64,000 nt of DNA. It comes from Aggregicoccus sp. 17bor-14. Its GTDB lineage: Bacteria; Myxococcota; Myxococcia; Myxococcales; Myxococcaceae. The stretch spans positions 49,827 to 113,826 of the forward strand of contig NZ_VJZZ01000020.1 of assembly GCF_009659535.1 (NCBI RefSeq), read 5' to 3'. Position numbers and translations under genes: made by a program. Below the pieces are notes generated by a model. It was not told the origin of the DNA. It searched no databases and worked only from the letters and a program-made list of their open reading frames with translations. Below are positions 17,188-25,553 of the stretch, one piece after another. How positions within the stretch are numbered: position 1 is the first letter of the stretch; each line of letters begins with the position of its first letter.

Positions 17188-18084
17188 ATGAAGTCGATGT
17201 GGACGGGGTGGGCGGTGCTGGCGGCGGTGCTGTTCGGCGCTGCGGGTGCCCGCGCGCAGACCGAGCCGGTGCCCGCCGAGACGAGCGGCCCGCAGCAGCA
17301 GACCGACGCGAGCGCGGAGGACGCAGCGCCCGTCACCGCCCCCGAGGCGCCCCCGGCGCTTCCCCACGAGCAGCGCGGCCCCCCGCCCTTCGCGGGAGCC
17401 ACCTGGACCTCGGGCAGCTGGTACTGGGACCACGGCACCTGGCGCTTCAAGCCGGGCGCGTGGATTGCCACCCTGCCGGGCTACCACTACGTGAACGGCT
17501 ACTGGCACTTCGAGGGCGCGGCGCAGTGGCGCTGGGTGGAGGGCGGCTGGGCGCGCCCCGGCTCACTCGAGGTGGAGATTCCCGCCACGGCCGTGGCCGA
17601 CGGCACGCTGCGCAGCCCCGAGCCCCCGCCGCCGGCCCAGGCCGAGACGCAGCCTCCCGCGCCGGCCCCGGACGCCGTGTGGGCCGCAGGCTACTGGTAC
17701 TGGAGTGACCGCGGCTGGGCGTGGATTCCGGGCACCTGGCTCGCGCGGCCCGCCGTCGGCTGGGCATACGTGGGCCCCACCTGGTACGCGAGCGGCGGCG
17801 CCTGGTACTTCCGCAGCGGCGGCTGGGCCGTGGGCGTGGGGCTGCACGTGGCGGTGCCCATCTACCGCCACGCCTACGTGTCCGTGGGCTTCGGCAACCC
17901 CTACTACCCCGTGCACCTGTGGCACCGGCCCTGGTACGGCTACGGGTACGGGTATCGCTACGGCTACCCGCGCTACTACGGGCCGCGCTACTACGCGCCG
18001 CACGTCTACGCCCCGCGCTACGTCGGCCGCCCCTACGGGCACTCGCACGGGGCAGGGCACGGCGGTGGACACGGCCACCGCTGA
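17188..18084 (+). CDS. Secreted WxxGxW-repeat protein with Tyr/Gly/His-rich tail
   Basis: 298 residues from ATG 17188, with a GGAGG site 8-12 nt upstream. A signal peptide ends near ARAQ. After a Pro/Glu/Ala linker come several aromatic repeats of the YxWxxGxW type (SWYWDHGTW, GYWHFEG, GYWYWSDRGWAWIPGTW). The last 60 residues are extremely rich in Tyr, Gly, Arg and His (YGYGYGYRYGYPRYYG, ending HGGGHGHR). Proteins with these repeats are exported and often tied to the outer membrane or matrix, but their function is not established. The His-rich tail could bind metal. A larger frame from 17041 exists; the signal peptide and ribosome site support 17188. Confidence 0.78.
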   Translation: MKSMWTGWAVLAAVLFGAAGARAQTEPVPAETSGPQQQTDASAEDAAPVTAPEAPPALPHEQRGPPPFAGATWTSGSWYWDHGTWRFKPGAWIATLPGYHYVNGYWHFEGAAQWRWVEGGWARPGSLEVEIPATAVADGTLRSPEPPPPAQAETQPPAPAPDAVWAAGYWYWSDRGWAWIPGTWLARPAVGWAYVGPTWYASGGAWYFRSGGWAVGVGLHVAVPIYRHAYVSVGFGNPYYPVHLWHRPWYGYGYGYRYGYPRYYGPRYYAPHVYAPRYVGRPYGHSHGAGHGGGHGHR

Positions 18085-18087
18085 GCG

Positions 18088-18723
18088 TCAGGCGCGCCCG
18101 GGCCGCTGCAGCGCACCGGGCGCCGTCCACGTGCACTCGTAGCTCACCTCGCCGAGGCCCCGCGGCTGCGCGCGCACCTCGCCGTCCACGTCCACCTCGA
18201 GCAGCAGCCGCTGCAGCAGCCCCAGGTAGAAGTCCGCGGGCAGCGGGTCCGCGCTGCAGCTGAGGCGACGGTGCCCGAGGCCGAGCGCGTGCATCCGGTG
18301 CTGCCCGAAGCCCAGCGCCCGGTCCAGCGTGGCCGGCAGCCGGTCCAGCAGGGCCACCGGGTCGCGCGCGGCCACCGCGCCCGCCAGCGGCCCGCTCAGC
18401 GCGCCGAAGTACACGCGCGCGCTCTCCGCGCCCAGGCACTGCAGCGCGAGCTCGCGCGAGCCCAGCATCTCCTCCAGGTAGTCCGCGCTCGCGGCGAGCA
18501 GCCGCAGGAAGTCCTGCGCGGGGTAGCGCTGCGCCGCGGCCCAGCCGCCGCCCGGGGGTTGCTGCGCGAGCCCCCGCACCGCGCCCTCACCGCCCCACGC
18601 GCGCACCACGCCCTGCAGCGCACAGAACAGCGCCCCCCAGGTGCGGTCCTCGGGTCCGAGCCAGGCGAGACTGCGCCGAAGCGCCTCGCGCTCCGCTGCC
18701 ATCTGGACGTCCGGTGCGTTCAC
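18088..18723 (-). CDS. DUF2378/TIGR02265-like protein (Myxococcus paralogous family)
   Basis: 211 residues from GTG 18723, chosen for the GAGAGGGGGG stretch upstream; ATG 18702 is the alternative. The layout fits the TIGR02265 family that is expanded in Myxococcus: an N-terminal helical part (WGALFCALQGVVRA), a central YPAQDFLRLLAASADYL segment and a C-terminal beta part (LGHRRLSCSADPLPADFYLG ... VSYECTW). The function of the family is unknown; no catalytic residues stand out and no signal peptide is present. It is convergent with the WxxGxW gene (3 bp between stops) and lies 137 bp downstream of tonB. The assignment rests on overall pattern, so it is moderate. Confidence 0.65.
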   Translation of the reverse strand: MNAPDVQMAAEREALRRSLAWLGPEDRTWGALFCALQGVVRAWGGEGAVRGLAQQPPGGGWAAAQRYPAQDFLRLLAASADYLEEMLGSRELALQCLGAESARVYFGALSGPLAGAVAARDPVALLDRLPATLDRALGFGQHRMHALGLGHRRLSCSADPLPADFYLGLLQRLLLEVDVDGEVRAQPRGLGEVSYECTWTAPGALQRPGRA

Positions 18724-18860
18724 GTGGGGAGCCCCCCTCTCTCTCCTCTGCAGGTGGGCATCTGTGCCCCGAGGTGCAATGTCCCCAGGGTGCACCCCCG
18801 CTGGCCCGCCTGCCGGTGCACGCGCCTTTGCAACGTCCGAAAGCGGGCGGCGGCGGCGGC

Positions 18861-19655
18861 CTAGTCGAGCTGGAAGGTGTAGGTGTACTTGAGCTCGGTC
18901 GCCACCGGCTCGCCGCCCTTGGTGGCGGGGCGGAAGCGGAAGCGGCGCAGCGCGTCGCGCGCGGCCTCGTCCAGCCCGTAGCCCGGGCCGCTCAGCACCT
19001 TCACCGCCACCACGCGCCCGTCCGAGTCCACGGTGATGGAGAGCACCACCTGGCCCTCCACCTGCGCGCGCCGCGCCTCGGGCGGGTAGGGGGGCTTGTA
19101 CTCGGAGAGCACCGCGGGCGCCGAGTCCACCTGGTACACCGGCACGTAGCGCGCCGCGGAGTAGGGCTTCACCGCGGCGGGGGCCTGCGCCTTGTCCGCC
19201 GTCTTGCCGTAGGCGGTGTTGCCCACCGGCGCGCTGAAGGTGCCCGCGGTGGTGGTGGAGGACATGGAGATGCCCACCACCAGCGGCGCCTTGGCGGGCT
19301 GCGGGGGCGGCGCGTCGTTCGGAGGCGGGGGCGCCTCGGGCTGTGGGGGCGGAGGCTTCGCCGCGGCGGCCACCTTCACCGGCGGCGGGCGCACCGGCCG
19401 GGGCGCGGGGCGAGGCGGCTCCTCCTTCTTGGGCTCTGCGGGTGGCGGCGGCGGGGGCGGCTTCTGCACCTCCACCATCACCAGCTCCACGGCCTTGTTC
19501 AGGGGCGCCGGCGCGCGCGCCTCCATCCGGCTCATCGCCACGAAGGCGGCCGCGTGCAGGCCCACCGAGACGAGCAGGAACAGCCACGGCGAGCGCCGCG
19601 CGCGGCCGCGATCCTTCTGCAGCAGCTCGGTCTCGTGGGCAGCAGCGGAGGGCAT
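18861..19655 (-). CDS. tonB: TonB-family energy-transducing protein
   Basis: 264 residues: short cytoplasmic N-terminus, one signal-anchor TM helix (SPWLFLLVSVGLHAAAFVAM), a long periplasmic Pro/Lys/Glu-rich arm (KPPPPPPPAEPKKEEPP), then the TonB C-terminal domain (YPPEARRAQVEGQVVLSITV ... ARDALRRFRFRPA). The conserved YP and the GxV pattern are present. It carries proton-motive energy from ExbBD to outer-membrane receptors. It is the last of the exbB-exbD-tonB set, 11 nt after exbD. No TonB-dependent receptor is encoded in the window, so the partner is elsewhere. Confidence 0.92.
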   Translation of the reverse strand: MPSAAAHETELLQKDRGRARRSPWLFLLVSVGLHAAAFVAMSRMEARAPAPLNKAVELVMVEVQKPPPPPPPAEPKKEEPPRPAPRPVRPPPVKVAAAAKPPPPQPEAPPPPNDAPPPQPAKAPLVVGISMSSTTTAGTFSAPVGNTAYGKTADKAQAPAAVKPYSAARYVPVYQVDSAPAVLSEYKPPYPPEARRAQVEGQVVLSITVDSDGRVVAVKVLSGPGYGLDEAARDALRRFRFRPATKGGEPVATELKYTYTFQLD

Positions 19656-19666
19656 CGGTGCGGGCG

Positions 19667-20104
19667 CTACGGCGAGGCGGGGCGCGCCGAGGGCGCCACG
19701 TCCTTCTCGATGTTGAGGGCGAAGCGGGCGATGCCCTGGCCCTTCACCACGTCGATGAGGTGCATCACGCGGCCGTAGGGAAGCGACTGGTCCGCGCTGA
19801 TGATGGCGCGCGTCTGCGGGTCCTTCTGCAGCTGCGCGGCCGCCTTCTGCTGCAGCTCGCCTTCCGTCACCGGCGCGCCGTCGAAGTAGAGCTGCCCCGC
19901 CTTGTCCAGCACCACGTTGACGAGCCCCTGCACCGTCTCGCCGCCGTTGGCCGCCTTGGGCAGGTCCACCTCCACCGTCTCCTTCACGATGAAGTTCGCC
20001 GTCACCATGAAGATGATGAGCAGCACCAGCGTGATGTCCACGAGCGGCGTCACGTTGATGCCGACGATCTCCTCGTCCGCGTCGCCCTGCTGAACCCCCG
20101 CCAT
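19667..20104 (-). CDS. exbD: ExbD-type proton-channel subunit
   Basis: 145 residues from ATG 20104, 4 nt after the exbB stop. A single TM helix near the N-terminus (NVTPLVDITLVLLIIFMV) carries the essential aspartate of the ExbD/TolR family (PLVD). The periplasmic domain is normal (EVDLPKAANGG, IISADQSLPYGRVMHLIDVVK). Together with ExbB it forms the proton channel that powers TonB. The annotation could also be TolR, but the TonB neighbour and the absence of tolB/pal nearby favour ExbD. The longer frame to 20149 has no matching extension. Confidence 0.92.
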   Translation of the reverse strand: MAGVQQGDADEEIVGINVTPLVDITLVLLIIFMVTANFIVKETVEVDLPKAANGGETVQGLVNVVLDKAGQLYFDGAPVTEGELQQKAAAQLQKDPQTRAIISADQSLPYGRVMHLIDVVKGQGIARFALNIEKDVAPSARPASP

Positions 20105-20108
20105 GGCG

Positions 20109-20798
20109 CTACTTCCCCTCGCCCGTGCGCCGCTCGGCGCGCAGCGCACCCACCAGCGCGAAGCCCAGCGCGTTGGTGCGGCTGGTGAGCGTCTTGAGCT
20201 GGCGGTTGAAGAGGTTGAAGGCGACGACGGCGGGGATGGCGACCGCGAGGCCCACCGCCGTGGCCACGAGCGCCTCGGAGATGCCCGCCATCACCGTCTG
20301 CTGGATGGCTCCGCCCTTGGCGCCGCTGCGGCCCAGGTCGTTGAAGGCCTTGATGATGCCGAGCACCGTGCCGAAGAGGCCGATGAAGGGCGCGTTGTTG
20401 CCCAGCGTCCCCAGGAACGAGAGGAAGCGCTCGTACTGCGGGCGCTCGCGGGCGACGGTGGAGGCGATGACCTGCTCCACGGTGTCCGGGCCCTTGGAGA
20501 TGCTCGCGAGCCCCTCGCGCACCACGGCCGCCTCCATGCCGGGGCGGTCGCCCACGGCGCTGCGCACCGCATCGAACTCGCCGCGCGCCAGCTGCAGCGC
20601 GAGCGCCTCCGAGTTGGGCAGGCGGTGGCGCGCGAAGTACACCGCACGCTCCAGCATCAGCGCGATGGACGCCACGGAGAGCGACACCAGCACCCACAGC
20701 ACCCACTCGGCGCTGCCGAGCGTGACGCCCAGCAGCTTGTGGCTGAGCCAGCCCAGGTTCTCGTTGGGCAGCTGGGCGAGGAGAAGGGGGAAGTTCAT
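20109..20798 (-). CDS. exbB: ExbB/TolQ/MotA-type proton-channel protein
   Basis: 229 residues from ATG 20798. Three TM helices: the first near residues 25-45 (SAEWVLWVLVSLSVASIALM), the other two in the C-terminal half (GTLGNNAPFIGLFGTVLGII and ISEALVATAVGLAVAIPAVV). The LGNNAPFIGLFGTVLGI signature is diagnostic for the family. It forms the pentameric core of the TonB motor. It is the first gene of exbB-exbD-tonB and lies 114 bp after the tamB stop, with its own candidate promoter in that gap. Confidence 0.93.
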   Translation of the reverse strand: MNFPLLLAQLPNENLGWLSHKLLGVTLGSAEWVLWVLVSLSVASIALMLERAVYFARHRLPNSEALALQLARGEFDAVRSAVGDRPGMEAAVVREGLASISKGPDTVEQVIASTVARERPQYERFLSFLGTLGNNAPFIGLFGTVLGIIKAFNDLGRSGAKGGAIQQTVMAGISEALVATAVGLAVAIPAVVAFNLFNRQLKTLTSRTNALGFALVGALRAERRTGEGK

Positions 20799-20843
20799 GG
20801 GCAGCGGGGTCTCCAGAGCGAACGGCCCGTCCGTTCCGCCGCA

Positions 20844-20872
20844 TCTGTTGCCGCCGGGCCCCGCAAAGTCAA
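20844..20872 (-). promoter_or_regulatory. Candidate promoter for exbB-exbD-tonB
   Basis: On the minus strand TTGACT (20872-20867) is followed after 17 nt by AACAGA (20849-20844), about 45 nt before the exbB ATG. The -35 is good, the -10 is poor. Position in the tamB-exbB gap supports it. Confidence 0.4.
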
Positions 20873-20912
20873 ACGAATCGGCGCACGGACGCTCCACTGC
20901 CCGGCTGCCGCT

Positions 20913-23900
20913 TCAGTAGTCCTTCGTCCAGATGATGTCCGCGCCGCCCGAGCCCGCGTCGCCGTAGCCGAGCTCGAAGCTCCAGGCGGGCAGGAACTGG
21001 TACTCGAAGCGCACCGCATTCGCGTTCTCACCGCGGGTGCGGTCCGCGTTGAACTGGCCGGTGTAGCCGATGTAGACCTTCGTCCCGATGTACTTGCCCA
21101 CCTCGAGCGTCGCGAGGTCGAGGCCCTTGTCTCCCGCCTCGATGGAGAACACGTCGAGCGGCAGCTTGTCGCTGATCACCTTCTTGGCCTGCGAGGCGAG
21201 CAGCGAGCCCACGATCGAGGCCGCCTGCGCGCTGCCGCTGCTGGAAGCGCCCGAGCCGCGGCGCAGCGTGCGCCGCCCGGTGGCGAGCAGCGTGTAGATC
21301 TCGGTCTCCGGCAGCGGCGGCTGGCTGGTGGGCTTGAAGCTCACCTCGGTGCCCTGGCCGCGCACCGTCACGAACACCGTGATGGGCGGCGACTCCTGCT
21401 CCACCACGTGCTCCGCCGTCACGTTGAGGAAGGGCGTCGCGGCGGGGCCCGTGAAGCGCACCGTGCTGTCGCGCTGCACGTCGAAGCGGCGCCCCAGCAC
21501 CGTCACCTGCCCGCGCAGCAGGCGCACCTCGCCATAGATGCGCGACTCGGTGGTGTACTCCACCCGGAAGTCCTCGCTCAGCCCCGCCTCGGCGTTCACG
21601 TCCGAGCCGTGCACCCAGAGGTTGCGCGGGGCGTTGATGGTGATCCAGATGCGGCGTGCCGGCGGGCCCTTCACCACCGCCTCCGCCGCCTCCTCGGGCA
21701 TGGGCTTGAGCCCCTGCGCCTCGCGCAGCTGGCCCTGCAGGACTTTCAGCTTGCGCGCCTGCTCGCGGTTCACCGGCCGGCCGCGGCGCACCACCACCAC
21801 GTCCTCGGGGCGCGCGAGCGGCTGCAGGTCCTTGCGCGCGAGCTCCGGCAGCGTGAGGTGCGCCTCGGGGATGGCGAGGTTGCGCAGGTTGATGAGGCGC
21901 TCGGTGGCCTCGCCCTCCAGCGTGAGGCGCGTGGAGAGCGTGCCCACCAGCTGGTCCTCGTACACGATGGGGAAGTCCTGCGCCTTGCCCTTGCCGGTGA
22001 TGTCGAAGCGGCTGCCGCCCGTGCGCGTGGCGAGCGCGCTCAGCTGCACGCTGCCCGCGCCGCTGCGCGCGCTCAGGTCCTTCACCTCCACCCGCTCGTT
22101 GTTGCCCTGCAGCGCCAGGTGCAGCTCGCGCAGCGGGGTGTAGCCCTCGTACGCGAGCACGCCGCGGCTCAGCTCCAGCTGCCCCTGGAAGCCGGGGCTC
22201 GCCACCGTGCCGCTCGCCTTCGCGTCCGCCACCAGGATGCCCGCGAGCTCGGTCACCCCCGGCACGCCGCCGGAGAGGAAGGCGAGGTCGAAGTTCTGCG
22301 CCTTGAGGCTCGCGGTGAGCGGCGCGGCCCCCACCGTCATCGGCTTCTGCATCGCGGCCCACGAGAGGTCCAGCCCCAGCGTGCCCTGCAGCTGCAGGCT
22401 GCCGCCGCCCGGCGCCTGCAGGCGCGCATCCAGCGTGGAGCGCGCCTGCGCGTAGCGGTAGCTCACCGTGCCGCGGCCCAGCGCGAGCTTGCCCACGCCC
22501 AGCTTCTCCAGCGTCGCGTCCAGCGAGAGCTTCGGCGCCTGCAGCGTGCCCGTGAAGTGCAGCTCGCTGCCGAGCACCGCGCCCAGCGTCTTGTTCGCGA
22601 GCTCCGGGTCCACCGCCATCCCGGGCAGGTCGCGCAGCGCCACCGGCTCGGTGCGCGCCGCGAGCTCCAGCGGCACCTCGGGCAGGCGCTTCACGTCCAT
22701 CAGCGCCGAGAGCGGCGCCTTCGCCCCGAAGGCCAGCGCCACCAGCGGCGCGTGCCCCTGCGTGCGGCGCACCCCCAGGTTCGCCTTCACGTCCTTCTCT
22801 CCCGCGATGACCGTGAGCAGCGCGTCGAGCGGCGGCTGCCTTCGCACCGTGGCCCCGTCGAGCATCACGTCCAGCCGGCCCACGGGCGCCGCCGGCGTGC
22901 CCGAGGCCTCGAGCCGCAGGGACGCGAGGCCGTCCGCGCGCGCGGTGGACGCGCCCGGCTGGGCGAAGAGCTTGAGCGGCAGCCCGATGAATTCCGACGC
23001 GAGCTTGATCGGCGTGCGCATCGCCGCCTCCACCGTGGGCGGCCGGGTGATGAGCCCGCTCACGGTGTAGGGCGTCTCCAGCTGCACGTAGCCCTTCTGC
23101 ACCACGTTGAGCAGCGCGAGCCGCACGCCCAGCGCGCCGTCCTCCGCGCGGCTCTTCGCCGTGAGCTCCAGGTCCGCGGGCGGCAGCGTCGCGGCCGTGC
23201 CCTGGCGCAGGTTCAGCTGCAGTGCCCGGATGCGCGCGTCCAGCCGCGGGTCGCTCGCGAGCCCCTCCAGCAGCAGGCTCGCCTCGAGGCTGCCGGTGAG
23301 CGGCTCCGGGCGGCCCAGCGCTTTCATCGCGCGCGCCAGGTCCATGCGCTCGAGCTGCAGCTTCAGGTGCACCGGCTCGCGGCGGCGGCGCAGCAGCGCC
23401 TGCACCGGCACGTCGAAGTCACTCGCGAGCTGCGCGGGCGGCGCGCTCGCGCGCAGCGTGCCGCTCGCCCGGTCCTTCACGTAGCGCGCGTCCAGCTGCA
23501 GCCCCAGGTCCTGGTAGCGCTGGAAGCGCCCGCCCTCGAGCTTCACGCTCAGCTCCGCGTCGGGCCGCGGCAGGGCGCCCCTCGCGCGCAACCGCACGTC
23601 CAGCGTGCCCGCGAGCCCCAGCTCCGGCGGCACGAACACCTTGGGCAGCCGCGCGAGGTCCAGCGCCTCCACCTCCACGCGCCCGTCCACCCGCTGGCCC
23701 GCGAGCCGCGCCTCGAACAGCAGCCGCTGCGCGCCGCTCTTCAGCGTGAGCGGGGTGAGGGAGAAGAGCCCCGTGGGGAAGCGCAGCTGGCTCGTCCCCT
23801 GCGAGGTCCACGTCGCCTCGGGGTAGTGCACGCTGAGCTGCTGGATGGCGAGCCCCTGGCCGTCCGCGTCCACCAGGCCCGCGAGCTGCAGGCCCAGGTC

Positions 23901-25553
23901 CGCGGCTCCTTGCGCGCGCGCGGTGGCCTTGAGCTGGCGGCCCTGCGTGACGAGCGTCAGCGCCAGGTCCTTGAAGGTGCGCTCGCCGCTCTTGAGCTGG
24001 TTCACCACCAGCGCCGCGTCCGTCTCCAGCGGGCGCTGCACGTCCGGCAGCTGCGCGCGCAGGGTGAGCCCCTGCAGCTGCGTGGTGCCGTAGCCCAGGC
24101 TCGCGAAGCTGCCCTGGAGCTTCACCCCGGGGTGGCGCAGCGGCCCCTCCAGCGTGAAGTCCAGGCCGCCGCTGCCCTTGAGCGGCAGGGCGGGGTTGCC
24201 GGAGAGCCGCGCGAGCGCATCCGCGAAGAGCGCGAGGTTGCCCGCGTCCAGGTGCCCCTGGAAGCGGAAGCGCTCCTGCGTCCCGCGGCCCTCGCCGCCC
24301 AGGCTCACGCCCGGCATCAGCGCCCGCAGCTCGGAGACGCTGTAACGCCCGTCCTTCGCGCTCGCGTGCAGCTCCACCGGGCCCAGCGGCTGGCCGCGGA
24401 AGCGCGAGGGGCTCACCCGCAGGTCCACCGCGCCGTCCAGCGTGTCCAGGCGGGTGCCGCCGCCGTGGGCCTTGAGGTCCGCGAAGAGGCTCGTCACCGG
24501 GCCGTCCTCGATGAGCTCCTTCAGGTTCACGTTCTGCGCCGTGACATGCAGCGCGTCCGCACGCTGCGCGTCGATGTCCCCCGAGCCCTCCGCGCTCAGG
24601 CGCGCCGACGCCGCCTGCACCTGGAGCGAGAGCCTCGCCTTGCTCCCCTCGCGCGCGCCCGTGCCCTGCGCCGTCACCGGAACTTGCAGCGGCCAGGTGG
24701 GCAGGAAGGCGCGCACGGTGGCCGGCTCCGCCTCCAGCCGCTTCAGCTGCACGCTCAGGTGCAGCGGGTCCTGCATCGCGAGCTCCGCGTCCACGCCCGC
24801 CCCGGCCACCTGCAGTGAGAGAGCTCCTTGCGCGCCCTCGCCCTCGCCCGAGCCCTTCACGCTCAGCTTCACCGGCCCCTGCACGGGCAGGGTGAGGCGC
24901 GCGGCCGCCTCCAGCGCGGCCTCGTACGCAGGCTTCGCGGCGGCGTAGGCGGCGCTGCCCTTCGCGCCCAGGTCCTCGAGCCGCAGGTGCAACTCGTTTG
25001 CATCTGCGCTCTGCGGCTCCATCCGCAGGTCCACGTAGCCCTGCTCCAGCGTGAGGCCGCGCAGGGTGAGCTTGAGCTGGCTCTGCGTGGCCGGCTCCTC
25101 GGGCTTGGGCGTGCGCGGCGCCACGGCGCGCGCGAGGTTGAGGCCGCGCTCGTCCTGCAGCAGGTACAGGCGCGGGCGGAGGATCTGCACCCGCGTCAGG
25201 TCCACCGAGCGGCTCGCGAGCGCGCGCAAGCTGAGGTCCGCCTCCACGCGCTCGATCTCCGCGACCAGCTCGCCCTCGGGGTCGTAGAGCTTGAGCCCGT
25301 ACACGGTGAGCCCGTTGCCGCGCAGGTCCAGGCGCTCGAAGTCCAGCCTTCCCGCGAGCGCGTCCCCTGCCGCGTTGAGCGCCACCTTCTTGAGCCAGCG
25401 CTCCCCCGGCGCGTGCGAGAGGAACACCAGCCCGCCGGCGACCAGGAGCAGCAGCAGCCCCACGAGCCCGAGCAGCCCGAGCCCGAGCCGCCGCAGCCAC
25501 GGGTGGCGGCGCGCGGGGGGCGAGGCAGGGGGCGTGGACGCGGGCTCGCTCAA
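20913..25553 (-). CDS. tamB: TamB-like (DUF490) envelope translocation/lipid-transfer protein
   Basis: 1546 residues. An N-terminal signal-anchor helix (LGLGLLGLVGLLLLLVAGGLVFL) is followed by a very long, repetitive beta-rich AsmA/TamB-type periplasmic domain and the C-terminal DUF490 domain ending in ELGYGDAGSGGADIIWTKDY. This type of protein spans the periplasm as a hydrophobic groove and works with an Omp85 partner in outer-membrane protein or phospholipid transport. It starts with TTG 25553, overlapping the upstream Omp85 stop as TTGA, with GGAGAGG upstream, so translation is probably coupled. Length is within the family range. The long open frame on the opposite strand is a GC-bias shadow. 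Confidence 0.92.
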   Translation of the reverse strand: MSEPASTPPASPPARRHPWLRRLGLGLLGLVGLLLLLVAGGLVFLSHAPGERWLKKVALNAAGDALAGRLDFERLDLRGNGLTVYGLKLYDPEGELVAEIERVEADLSLRALASRSVDLTRVQILRPRLYLLQDERGLNLARAVAPRTPKPEEPATQSQLKLTLRGLTLEQGYVDLRMEPQSADANELHLRLEDLGAKGSAAYAAAKPAYEAALEAAARLTLPVQGPVKLSVKGSGEGEGAQGALSLQVAGAGVDAELAMQDPLHLSVQLKRLEAEPATVRAFLPTWPLQVPVTAQGTGAREGSKARLSLQVQAASARLSAEGSGDIDAQRADALHVTAQNVNLKELIEDGPVTSLFADLKAHGGGTRLDTLDGAVDLRVSPSRFRGQPLGPVELHASAKDGRYSVSELRALMPGVSLGGEGRGTQERFRFQGHLDAGNLALFADALARLSGNPALPLKGSGGLDFTLEGPLRHPGVKLQGSFASLGYGTTQLQGLTLRAQLPDVQRPLETDAALVVNQLKSGERTFKDLALTLVTQGRQLKATARAQGAADLGLQLAGLVDADGQGLAIQQLSVHYPEATWTSQGTSQLRFPTGLFSLTPLTLKSGAQRLLFEARLAGQRVDGRVEVEALDLARLPKVFVPPELGLAGTLDVRLRARGALPRPDAELSVKLEGGRFQRYQDLGLQLDARYVKDRASGTLRASAPPAQLASDFDVPVQALLRRRREPVHLKLQLERMDLARAMKALGRPEPLTGSLEASLLLEGLASDPRLDARIRALQLNLRQGTAATLPPADLELTAKSRAEDGALGVRLALLNVVQKGYVQLETPYTVSGLITRPPTVEAAMRTPIKLASEFIGLPLKLFAQPGASTARADGLASLRLEASGTPAAPVGRLDVMLDGATVRRQPPLDALLTVIAGEKDVKANLGVRRTQGHAPLVALAFGAKAPLSALMDVKRLPEVPLELAARTEPVALRDLPGMAVDPELANKTLGAVLGSELHFTGTLQAPKLSLDATLEKLGVGKLALGRGTVSYRYAQARSTLDARLQAPGGGSLQLQGTLGLDLSWAAMQKPMTVGAAPLTASLKAQNFDLAFLSGGVPGVTELAGILVADAKASGTVASPGFQGQLELSRGVLAYEGYTPLRELHLALQGNNERVEVKDLSARSGAGSVQLSALATRTGGSRFDITGKGKAQDFPIVYEDQLVGTLSTRLTLEGEATERLINLRNLAIPEAHLTLPELARKDLQPLARPEDVVVVRRGRPVNREQARKLKVLQGQLREAQGLKPMPEEAAEAVVKGPPARRIWITINAPRNLWVHGSDVNAEAGLSEDFRVEYTTESRIYGEVRLLRGQVTVLGRRFDVQRDSTVRFTGPAATPFLNVTAEHVVEQESPPITVFVTVRGQGTEVSFKPTSQPPLPETEIYTLLATGRRTLRRGSGASSSGSAQAASIVGSLLASQAKKVISDKLPLDVFSIEAGDKGLDLATLEVGKYIGTKVYIGYTGQFNADRTRGENANAVRFEYQFLPAWSFELGYGDAGSGGADIIWTKDY

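Noticed and set aside
20103..24818. A 1571-residue plus-strand open frame opposite tamB
   Set aside because: Composition is Arg/His/Leu/Gln-rich and repetitive without domains; tamB on the minus strand is well supported.
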